A stretch of DNA of 64,000 nucleotides from Acanthococcus lagerstroemiae (lineage: Eukaryota; Arthropoda; Insecta; Hemiptera; Eriococcidae), in NCBI GenBank assembly GCA_031841125.1, contig CM063107.1, positions 46,141,497 through 46,205,496 on the forward strand, read 5' to 3'. The translations under genes were made by a program, and so were the position numbers. Under the pieces are notes generated by a model. The model was not told where the DNA came from and made no database searches. It saw only the letters and a list, made by a program, of their open reading frames with translations. Below, piece after piece: positions 54,946-64,000 of the stretch. Every line of letters begins with the position of its first letter. Position 1 is the first letter of the stretch.

Positions 54946-55916
54946 ATGGTAGGTGAGGGTGAATACACCAATATTCCTATAGGCACACACACTGTCCAAA
55001 AAAGGGAAAAAACAAAAAGAAAAGTTGAAAAAACTAAAAATCTGAATATCAAAACGGGCACTTTAAATATAAGAACATTGAATAATCAAGAAAATCATAT
55101 CGAATTGGAAAATGCTTTCGTCAAATCCAAATTAGCTGTGTTAGGCATATCAGAAGTTCGCAGGGAAGGAGAAAGAATTATAATTACCTAAAAAGGAAAT
55201 ATATTTCACTACATAGGTGAGCAGCGCGGCCAAAAAGGGGTGGGATTCTTAATTAACCGTAAATACAGAAATAATATTAGAGAAATTAGAGAGATTTCAG
55301 ACAGAATCACACAATTATAAATTGAAGTAAAACAAATCTTATAACATGTATTCAAGTATATGCCCCTACCCTAACTGCTGAGGAAGAAGAAGTCACAAAA
55401 TGCTTCGAAGACGTAGAGGAAATTATCAGAGAAAATGAAACAGCAAATAGGACAAAAAATTTTATAATAATGGGCAATTGGAACAGTCAAATTGGTCAAA
55501 GAAAGAAAGGGAACAATAATGTAATGGGCAATTTCGGGTATGAAAAGAGAAACAGACATGGGTGGGAAATGATAAGATTTTGCCAAGAACATAATTTTAA
55601 AATTGTAAACAGTGTTTTCAAAAAAAGAATAAACAAAAGGTGGTCATGGCTGTCCTCAAATTAAAATTATAAAACATTGATAGATTACGTTGTAACACCA
55701 AGGGAAATTAACATGATTTACGATTATTATTTCAATGAAAATCTCAAATTTCATTCTGATCATCATCGTATACTACTGATTGAAAGGCTAAAAGAGAAAT
55801 ACAGACCTTTCAAAAAATATCTAAACACCTCGAGTTACATAAACCCTCATAAATATTCAAATGAAGTACCGAAGGACCTAGAAAGAAATAATATATTGAA
55901 GACAATTACAACCTAA
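54946..55916 (+). pseudogene. LINE endonuclease domain of ORF2
   Basis: Starts MVGEGEYTNIPIGTHTVQ and continues KTGTLNIRTLNNQENHIE, SKLAVLGISEVRREGE, RGQKGVGFLINRKY, IREISDRITQL, then NFIIMGNWNSQIGQRK, RFCQEHNFKIVNSVFKK, LIDYVVTPREIN and FHSDHHRILLIE. Catalytic aspartate of the GDFN motif is N here (GNWN), so the nuclease is dead even without the frameshifts near 55190-55320. The SDH block is kept. The pieces lie at 54946-55191, 55470-55664 and 55677-55916. Confidence 0.85.
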
Positions 55917-56429
55917 ATGGAGACATTGACAAGACATACAATCAAATTATCAAAGTAATAAAAACAACAACAGAAAAGGCGAAAGAGGAAAGGAAAGAAA
56001 AGATTGGGGGACTTATAAACTAAAGAAATAACGATCTGAAAAAAGACATTCGAATATTACAAATGAGAAGAGCTGCATTACTAAAAATTAATAGAAAAGA
56101 AAAAAAAAGACAAAATTTAATTAAGATAATATAGTTTCAAAAACCATTAGGAGCAAAATTTGAGAAAAAGAGGATATACAGTGAAAAGAAGTTATTAGGA
56201 AAACACTCGAAGGCAATAAAAATATCAGAAAGAAAAAGAAGCTCAGCATAGGAACCCAGTGGACCGCATACTTCATACGCCAAAAAAGAGAAAAAATTTA
56301 CGATAGGAGAGGAATTAATGAGACAATCACAAACTTTTACAAGAAATTACACGAAGAAAAGGGAAGAACTGATTATAAGGAAAAAATAAACAGCGAGGGT
56401 ACAAGAAATACGGAGAAGGAACCCAAATT

Positions 56430-57480
56430 CCTAACTGAAGAAGTAATAGCATTAATCAATAAATTAAAACCAAACAAAAGCCCGGGATACGATGAAATAA
56501 AGAATGAACGGGGGGGGGGTGGCCAGAACAATCACGAAATTTTATAACATAATTTTAGAAAATGGAAAAACACCCAAAGATTGGAAATACTCGAATATAA
56601 TAACATTATTTAAAAAAGGAGATAGACACAAAATCGAAAATTACCGCCGTATAACCTTAAGTCCTACGATAGCAAAAAATTTTTCGAATTTGCTGGAAAC
56701 AAGCATCCGAGCAATTTTATCACACCATCAGTCTATAAATCAAGCAGGATTTAGGAAATTATTCTCAACCCTGGACCATTTACACGCCATGAATCAAACT
56801 ATGGAAAAAAGTTTAGAATACAAAATTGAACTATATATTGCACTGATTGATTATAACGAAGCCTTCGATTCCCTAAAGCACCATTTCATGTTCTCAGCAT
56901 TGGAAAACCAAGGTATTCTTCAAAATTTCATACAGTTAATGAAAGAAATGTACAAAGGGCTAAAAGCAAAGATAATAACAGACGTCGAGGAAAAATACTT
57001 TGATATACGCAAATGAGTCAAGGAAGGGGACCCATTATCTCCAATCTTATTTAATACAGCTTTTGAAGAAATGTTCAGGAAAATAAATTGGGAAAGAAAG
57101 GAGATAAATGTTAATGGGAAATACATGTGAAACCTGAGGTTTGCAGACGATGTAGCCCTTTTTGCCAACACAAAAGAAGAATTGATAAAAATTATAAACG
57201 AATGGATAGAATTTGAAAATGAAACAGGATTGACAGTGAATATAGAAAAAACGAAAATTTTGACCAACTCAGAAGACTTGAAACAAATTGTAACAAACGA
57301 CAGTCTAAACATAGAAGTAGTGAAGGAAGCAACATGACTTGAGCAATTTTGAAATCGCAAGGAGAAGGAAATAAACGCAAGAATTTCAAAGGCGTGGTCA
57401 AAGTATGGGTTTCTTAAAAATATTTTTCAAGACTCCTTCACCTTCTCGCAAAAGAGTGAAATGTTCAATGTGTGTGTACT
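56430..57480 (+). pseudogene. LINE reverse transcriptase, palm
   Basis: Holds LNKLKPNKSPGYDEIKN, a run of G at about 56511-56519 that shifts the frame, then FYNIILENGKTPKDWKYS, IENYRRITLSPTIAKN, QAGFRKLFSTLDHLHAM, LIDYNEAFDSLKHHFM, and after a stop GDPLSPILFN and RFADDVALFANT, with the thumb beyond. The main frame is 56504-57016. The A-motif aspartate and FADD survive; stops break the rest. The end is cut by the Tigger relic at 57494. Confidence 0.85.
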
Positions 57481-57491
57481 CCCAACTCTAA

Positions 57492-58037
57492 TACAGTGTA
57501 TGCTGCTTAGTGTGATCGCTTTCGTCCAGGGTAAAAGTGATTCTAATAACCGGCTGATTCCAAAAACCGAAAGTAAAACAAAAATCAATTTATTCTGAGA
57601 TTTAACATGAAAATACATAAAAGTACAAACTTCATTTTTAAAAAAGAACATAATACATATGTACATTTACTATGGATTTTTTTGGGAGAAATAATGATGA
57701 ATTCGGGTTTGTTTCTTAGTTTCCTCGATCATTTCCAGCACACATTTTTCATAAGTGTAATGCAAGTCGAATGCTTCTCCATGGAATTGAAAGGCTCTGC
57801 GCAGTGTCCTCAAGGCATTCAGCATTTCTGCGTGAGAAGGTGGTTGGGGAACAGCATCATCCTCATCCTCGTCATCAACATCATCTGGCGATCCTGATTC
57901 CATTAAACGGCATTCTGAGCACATGACGCGACGAAATTAATATACAAATAGATACAGCCATTCCGTTCCTGCTTATTTTGATTCAATTAACCGAGTTATT
58001 CTATTAAGCGTGATCACTTTAAGCGGCATACACTGTA
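57492..58037 (-). mobile_element. pogo/Tigger-type element with transposase C terminus, TA-flanked
   Basis: TA at 57492-57493 and 58036-58037 flank inverted ends CAGTGTATGCTGCTTA and TAAGCGGCATACACTG, which resemble Tigger termini. On the minus strand, 57670-57924 encodes an 84-residue tail: PPQPPSHAEMLNAL-type sequence with SHAEMLNALRTLRRAFQF, HYTYEKCVLEMIEETKKQ and TRIHHYF, like the end of pogo-family transposases. The DNA-binding and DDE parts are missing, so it is a deletion derivative. It interrupts the RTE-like LINE. Confidence 0.8.
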
Positions 58038-58049
58038 TATGGATGCCAA

Positions 58050-58441
58050 ACATGGTCACTAAATCAAAAACCTTTGAATAAAATAAAAACTGCACAGAAC
58101 GCGATGGAACGATCAATTTTGGGTATACAAAGAAAGGATCACACAAAGCTAGAATTTATCAAAAAGAAATTGAGAAATAATCAAGATGGAGTGAGAACAA
58201 TAAGGAGGCTAAAATGCGTATGGGCAGGACACATTTAAAGATTAAAAAACGAAAGATGGACGTATTCTAATAACCTTTTGGAAATCTTTAGAACACAAAA
58301 GAAACCGGGGACACCAAAAAATAAGATGAGCGTATGATATAAATAGATTCCTTGATAGTCAAAATTTTTAAAGAATAGCCATCCACAGACAAGAATGGGA
58401 GCGCCGCTCTCTATGGGCCGGGAGGGGCCCTATAACCATAG
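58050..58441 (+). pseudogene. LINE C terminus, continuing after the Tigger insertion
   Basis: Reads ERSILGIQRKDHTKLEFI, RRLKCVWAGH, RWTYSNNLLEIF, GTPKNKM and AALYGPG, corresponding to the LGIKIKD, AGHIAR and GPG blocks of the 41 kb copy. Several stops. It ends at about 58440 next to the terminal repeat of the tRNA-like element. Confidence 0.75.
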
Positions 58442-58445
58442 ATAA

Positions 58446-59056
58446 CATGTTTTTATACTACTTGATCAGAAAGGCAATGCTTACGTTGGTTTTTTACAGA
58501 CGACAAGAAGTGCCTATCATTCATGTACCGAGTGCGAACGAAACCTGCATGTAAAGTAAACATCCCTCAATGTAAAGCGTTTTTACATGAAAAAATTGCT
58601 GGCCAGTAATTTCGTATCGGGGAACCGAACCCGCATCCATTGAAACATTTGACTGAAATGTAGCAATTGTCTCTAACCACTCGGCCACGGAGCAAATTAC
58701 GAAATAGCTAGTAAGAACGCATTTAAATATTCACAACGTAGTACAGATGTAACCGTTCATTGTTAACAGTTGTTACGTTTTTGCTGGCCGCTACCTGTGT
58801 ATGCTATTTGTGTACGTGAACAAACTGAAGACAAGACGGCGATTCTGTACTTTGCAGTAATTAACTGAGTAAATTAAATGTTTGAATTAATTACACACAC
58901 AAAAATCGTCTGTCTATAATTTAAATAAATAAATACAGACCATGTCAGCGAAAAACATTGCCGCTTCTGATCAAATAGTATAAAAAATATCTTCCACAAC
59001 AAGAGCCAAAAGTGAGTTTACATGACTCACTTTTGACTCTTGGTGTGTAATATACT
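58446..59056. mobile_element. tRNA-like inverted-repeat element, copy B
   Basis: About 610 bp, reverse orientation to copy A and without its 691-bp insertion. The ends are ATACTACTTGATCAGAA (58455-58471) and TTCTGATCAAATAGTAT (58965-58981), the latter followed by the hairpin ACAACAAGAGCCAAAAGTG ... CACTTTTGACTCTTGGTGTG. The tRNA-like sequence is on the minus strand at 58613-58693. Copy A and copy B stay similar over nearly the whole length. Confidence 0.75.
58613..58693 (-). ncRNA. tRNA(Ser/Leu)-like sequence, copy B
   Basis: The minus strand has GCTCCGTGGCCGAGTGGTTA with the A box at 58675-58687, and B box GGTTCGGTTCC at 58621-58631. Between them the sequence is nearly that of copy A. The acceptor stem does not close. 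Retention of both boxes in two copies suggests a working pol III promoter was present in the founder (inference). Confidence 0.75.
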
Positions 59057-60099
59057 ATTATGTTACAGCGGTTCCCAGTAAAGGATATTGAATTGAATTC
59101 GAAAAACACCACGGCTTTCCTCTGTTCATGTTGTTTCTTTGTCACAAGAATCTAACGGGTAACAAAAGAAAAAAATATACCCGTCAGTTTTGTCAGACAA
59201 AATGTGAGCATAAGTAACCAACAGGAACGCTGTCAGGGGTCAACAATCAAAAGGCGAAATAAATTCTAAGATCTCGTCGACGACTTTCAAATTCGACAAA
59301 TTGAACATCAAGAGGCTATCATAAGAAAATTAACCAAATGTTAATTTTTTAGCCTTCGTTCAATAAAGTCGATCTAAAGTAGAAGAAATCTAATATAGGA
59401 GCTACGAGGGGAGTGGTGACCATTGCCAAACTGCGGTTGCTTGATTCTTATTCAAAATCGCCCAAATAGGCCACACCGAAGCAAATAATGTCTTACGCAA
59501 ATTCTCCAAAATCCAGAAATGAAATCAAGTGATTTTCAATTTCTGTGGGGCAATTTTACGTAATAATCCCGTTTCGTTCTGAAGTTTTTTCTGAAGCCTT
59601 TCTATTCTCATTGAATACACGAGATTTCCGATGAGAGAGAGACTCAAAATGAGATATCTAAATCTCGTGCATAGAATATTTCAGAACTTAATAATTTAAT
59701 TATACCAAATGTTCTCAATACTAACGTTTTTCTCTTCTGGGTTCATCTCAACATCTAACTCTATTCCTGACATTTTAAAATGTTCCTTTCAATGCGAAAT
59801 TCTGTGAAGACTTAAAGCACTCACGTAGTTTAACGAATAGTTTGAAGTCGAAATGGTTACGAAAATTCGTGAGGGATTATTTGAGAGCTTAAAAATCGAA
59901 TTTCATAAACCAACAGTATTTACTTGGCGGTAACCACTCCGGTTATTGACCGTGGAAAATTTAAAATTCACGAGTCTAAAAGTACGTAGGTTCGACTCCG
60001 TGACGTCATCAACAACGTAGCGTCACAATATCAGCGTAGACACGGAGCTGAAGTCGAAAATGAAAATGAAAATGGATATTTTTTCGACAGTGGTTAACA
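59057..60099. other. unassigned non-coding stretch
   Basis: No gene recognised. GGTTCGACTCC at about 59990 looks like a B box but has no A box upstream. Confidence 0.4.
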
Positions 60100-60345
60100 T
60101 TTGCTGCGCCCCTGCACGATACAGTCTGCAGCCGTGTTGTTAGTAGAAATTTCCATACCCCCGACACGACGCCAGTCCGGAAGACTTAGCTCTTCATGGT
60201 GACAATTCAGTTCGGTGGTTGACATTTCATGGAAATTAATTTTTCCTCCAGCCGTGTGCACATTGATCTTGATCTTTGCTCTGCACCCTTACAGTCTGCA
60301 GTCGTGTTGTTAATAGAAATTTCCATGGAAATTTTTTTATTAGGG
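60100..60345 (+). repeat. tandem/dispersed module related to 54.3-54.6 kb
   Basis: ACAGTCTGCAG(C/T)CGTGTTGTTA and AGAAATTTCCAT occur at 60121 and 60290. Between them lie TTCGGTGGTTGACATTTC and ATTGATCTTGATCTTTGCT, the latter shared with 54437-54455. Non-coding. Confidence 0.6.
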
Positions 60346-61481
60346 TACAAAAGCATATAAAATGTTACGTATTTTCTTCCAATCATGGGTATTGGGTGTA
60401 CTTGAGCGAAAATCGTATTCTGGGCCGGATTTTGTATTCTAAAATAGGACATTTTAAGTTTCCGGCGGATCCGGATAGCCATAGAAGGGGCCATCAGTTC
60501 TGACTACGACCTGATTCCATCTAGAAAAAGGTTGTATTGTGTCTGAAGATGAGCATTTTAGGATGAAAAGGTATTTTTTTAAATTAACTCTTTTGATAGC
60601 CCAATTTAGAAAATCTCCAGAATTTCAATTTTGGATTTTGTTTTTAAAAATGTTCCGAACTGATCTATGTATCTGTTGAACAGTATAGTCGGTAGCTCGA
60701 CTTCATGTACTTCACTCTGATTATTTCGTTATAGGTATGTTGCGTTCCTATTTTGCTATTTGTACCTAAATTCTGTGAATCCAAATCTCTGAGTTCTGAC
60801 ATAGAGAAAATATACTACGGTTTCAGAATTGTATGGTCCTAAGGCCGATGCCTTGTTTCAGAGACTCCCTTAGATTGGAATCGTAACTCTTTTCTTATTT
60901 CGAATTTTTGCAAAATCATATGGCAAACAATTTCATTTGTTTTTTTCCTTTTGAACAGAAAAATATTTATTTTTATGTTACTGAGGTCCCTACTGGTGGA
61001 GAGGATTTGGACGGGTGGGTATCCCCCGCTCTCTCCGGACGGCTCTAAAACACACACTTTTCAATCATTTTGTTGTTGCAGCTAACTCTAGGTAGTTGGA
61101 AATCAGCATTTAATTTTTCATCAGTAAAGCAAAAGTACATATTGGAAATCCTTTGGAGAGACTTTTGTTACCCTGCGAAATAATAAGAACATTATCTTTA
61201 GCTACTGTACTAAGTTGTAAGATGAGATTAATGAAGAGGTAGGTGGTCAAATGTTTTGGTTATCAGCTTCATAAACTCACCGAAATTAAGATAGAATTTG
61301 GGTCAGTGTATAGTACAGCTTATAGAGTGTAGGTGAGGACCGCAGGGGCCGGTTCACAAATGGCCTCGAATGGTAGCCAACGGATTCTAGTATCATCCAC
61401 CAAAAACAATATTTCAAAAGAATAAAATTTGGATTTAAAAAAACAAAACAGTTTTGATAAGTGAAAACAAGTTGAGCATTA
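60346..61481. other. unassigned non-coding stretch
   Basis: No gene, RNA gene or transposon end recognised. Confidence 0.4.
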
Positions 61482-63295
61482 TGAATTGAAGAGCTCTTTT
61501 CCGAAGTGGGTTAAGTCAGTTTTTGACAAAATGAGTTTGATACACCATCTGGTGGTGTGAAGTGGTAGCTCTAGAGAGTAGGTATCCCGACTTATCAGTT
61601 CCTTTTTTTCAGTATTTATTTATATATTATGATTTGTGTCCCTCCCGACAGGTGCCCGAAGGTCCCAATAATGGTGAGGGACAGTATGGAATAGAAAATA
61701 AAAACTAAAACTAAAAAGAAAATGAAAAAAATGAAAAAAATGAAACTAAAAAGTAAACAAAAACTAAAACAAAACTATAGAGGGGGAGAGGTTGGCACCG
61801 GAACAGACATATGAAATCGGCTGCGGAGAGAGTCCAAGATCACCACCAAGGGGCCCAGAAACTGAGGGGTTTAATAGCCAATGGGTGTACGAGTATACCA
61901 GATAACCTTAAATGCGCATGGGAGCACCACAAGGGAAACGGATCTCCATCCTACATCTATTGCAGTACCCTGCTAACAGAGCCGATGTACTGGCTTCTAG
62001 ACATGTAAAATAAGTCAACCATAGGGTCACTACGACTGACATTATCATACAGGGCAAGAGTTAACTGTATCACTGAAGATGAAGTTCCCCCCACCCCAAT
62101 CAAATAATTTTGAAATTCTTCCATTCAAGAAAGGAACAGTAAGCCGAATACTTGCCAAAATTGTGGGACATAATATTATATTGTTGAGAATATCCCATAA
62201 AAATATTAGTTTTGCCAAGTTTCTCCTATTTTTTAGGCTCAAAATCTCAAACCCAACCAGAAGCTCATTGTAAGTAATGTCAGGAGGACAGTACATGAAA
62301 ACTTTATAGTGATGCAAAAAATAGTTTTCTTCCAACGTGGTTGAAGTCAACTACTTTTGGCTTTCAAAGTGACCTAACTTGTTCAACACTCCGGGATCGA
62401 GTCTTAACGATTCTTCAAGTCGCAACGTCGATGTAGAAATATTAAAATTTTAATATATGCAATAAAACAAATGCTGATTAATCGTACAAACAGCGGCAGG
62501 AAAAAATTTTCAAAGTAGTTTTCAACCATAAATGCATCATATTACATATAATAATGGTGAAAATTTGATTTCAATTAGGCTGCAAAGCTGAGTTGTTAAC
62601 ATCCTTGAATACAGTTTGCTTTTCCAAAGTGGCTTAAGTCGCGATCTTGTCAACTTTGAAGTCTTATAACTCTCGGAATTAAAATTTTTCAAAGCGAAAT
62701 TTTCGATACATTACGATACGCCACAATACATTTCACTTGTTTTCATAAACACTGCCTTAGAGTTGGGGGGGGGAGAGTCCCAGCGTTTTTTTCTTCTTTT
62801 TTATTTCATTTCCTGAATAATTATATTTTTTGACCTAACCCACTTTGGAAAAAAGCTCTTCGACGTGGCTGTTCTGAGATAGAAACGCAGTCTGGTAGAG
62901 AATATGATGAAGTGCAATCCAGTCGTAGTCTGTACCACCGATCTATACTAGATTTAATGTTCTCTACATTTTAAGTTGAAGTTTGTTTCCAAAGTGGCCT
63001 AAGTGCTATTGCAAATGCTGATAACAATAATGCAACTACCTGTTGTGTTAATGCAGTTTTATGCCCAAGTGGCCTAAGTCAGATAGGTCACCAACTTTGA
63101 CGGCCTCTCACAATATTTTGGAAGATGGTAGGATGATAATTTTGTTCACATCCGATTAATACTATCCTTAACTGTCAATTTATATCATTTCCGTTTTCTT
63201 TGTGGTAATGGTGTCGCGTACAATCTGTTTTGATCGATTTTCTCAGAACGGCAAAAACTGACTGACGCACCTTTGGAGAAAAGCTCTTCAATTCA
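61482..63295. mobile_element. inverted-repeat element with AAAGTGGCCTAAGTC motifs
   Basis: TGAATTGAAGAGCT (61482-61495) and AGCTCTTCAATTCA (63282-63295) are exact inverted repeats, extended by TTTTCC.AAGTGGGTTAAG and GTCAGTTTTTG on the left and weaker matches on the right. Copies of TTCCAAAGTGGCCTAAGTC occur inside (62365, 62621, 62988, 63064) and, on the minus strand, at 62830-62861 beside a further GAAGAGCT. No transposase and no clear target duplication. Confidence 0.55.
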
Positions 63296-64000
63296 AAGAT
63301 TCAAACATGTTGAGCACGTACCAAATCGCATAAGCGTCGTCAAAGGAACGGACTGTCGTTTGAAGTCTTTTAGACATCCAGTTTCCTTTCTTAAAACAAT
63401 GAGAATAGCCGATTGCAGTTTTTCAGTCCATAATTTACGACTTTTTTGCCATCTGTAAAAACTAACATAATTTTTCAGCTCATTTCCATGTTAGGTAATT
63501 CGTACTGAGGTACCGAAAAATTCCAAAATAACTTACTATCAGACCTAAACTCTTAATGAAAAACTCTCTGTACTATAGCATTCTAATCGTATTCCATTTT
63601 GGGCTAAAACTAACACCTTCGAAAAAATGTTTCAATCACTTTTTTTCCAAAATTATGACAAAAAACGTACATGGCAAGAAAAAATGTTGAAAGCATCAAA
63701 ATCGTTTTCTCCTTGTATTTTTTTATTGGGGAGGGGAGGGTACTGCCAAGTTTATTCGAACTCAGCGGCCAGAATTTAGTTGAGGAGGCTAGAATCATAA
63801 CTAAGTGGATCCAATTTTCTGATAGTAAACAGCACGCTGAATAAACTGAAAAGCTTTCAAAACACACCCCCAGTTTTTCGAGACAAATTCAGATCCAGTG
63901 TTGAAATTGAGCTGAGTCATACTTTAGCCGGTGTCCACCAACCGTTGTGCGAGTTATTACAATTTTTCGGGCGTATCTCCGGAACTACACATGGCCGCCA
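63296..64000. other. unassigned non-coding end of window
   Basis: Short frames only, none recognised. No repeats seen. Confidence 0.4.

Larger units (their letters stand above)
54930..58441 (+). mobile_element. RTE-like LINE, ORF2 to 3' end, split by a Tigger relic
   Basis: An endonuclease-RT LINE with ORF2 from 54946, RT from about 56400, and C terminus from 58050 to about 58440. The Tigger element at 57494-58035 interrupts it. The A+T-rich copy has many stops. It resembles the 41-47 kb LINE (WAGHI, YGPG) but is a diverged copy. The 3' end, near CATAGATAACATG at 58429-58443, directly abuts copy B of the tRNA-like element. Confidence 0.85.

Noticed and set aside
59990..60000. GGTTCGACTCC, a B-box-like sequence
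   Set aside because: No A box and no cloverleaf stems upstream.

Overview
This window is AT-rich animal nuclear DNA, most likely from an arthropod. The mix of transposon families and the recurrent GTAGGTA/TAGGTAC words would suit a hemipteran-like insect, but that placement is inference. I found no host protein gene, no rRNA gene and no clean functional tRNA gene. Nearly everything recognisable is a decayed mobile element, often nested in another. No coding region looks intact.

Layout. 1-3.7 kb: an R1-type LINE fragment on the minus strand abuts an RTE-like LINE on the plus strand, which is split by a scrambled Penelope-like element carrying a well-formed hammerhead ribozyme. 3.7-10.5 kb: hairpin and inverted-repeat elements, a LINE 3' end, a palindrome of about 630 bp, a C/T-rich minisatellite and a TTAA-flanked MITE. 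12-14.6 kb: two convergent Jockey/CR1-like reverse transcriptase (RT) fragments, then a field of degenerate 47-bp repeats. 16.5-18.3 kb: a TA-flanked inverted-repeat element. 19.2-24 kb: an RTE-like LINE interrupted by a 3.26-kb element with arrays of AAAACGC motifs at both ends. 24.8-25.8 kb: a shuffled LINE. 27.0-27.6 kb: two opposed arrays of a 20-bp iteron. 33-38 kb: a possible Helitron 3' end, a solo LTR, a hAT end and a LINE 3' end. 39.5-40.9 kb and 58.4-59.1 kb: two copies of an inverted-repeat element containing a class II tRNA-like sequence. 40.9-47.1 kb: the most complete LINE, with ORF1 and an endonuclease-RT ORF2, split by a hAT MITE and a mariner MITE whose target duplications lie 4 bp apart. 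50.0-52.2 kb: a foldback-like element built from the same 47-bp repeats as the 13-14 kb field. 54.9-58.4 kb: another LINE, split by a pogo/Tigger relic. 61.5-63.3 kb: an inverted-repeat element with scattered AAAGTGGCCTAAGTC motifs.

The genes do not form a pathway. What links them is parasitism: autonomous LINEs served as landing sites for DNA transposons, and many non-autonomous elements carry arrays of short repeats near their ends, as transposase binding sites would. The signals most worth testing are the Penelope hammerhead, the tRNA-like TIR element, the foldback/47-bp repeat family, and the two iteron-rich elements at 20-23.5 kb and 27 kb. Reading frames and boundaries were worked out by eye, so most boundaries carry an error of several bases. 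Those set by target-site duplications are exact.
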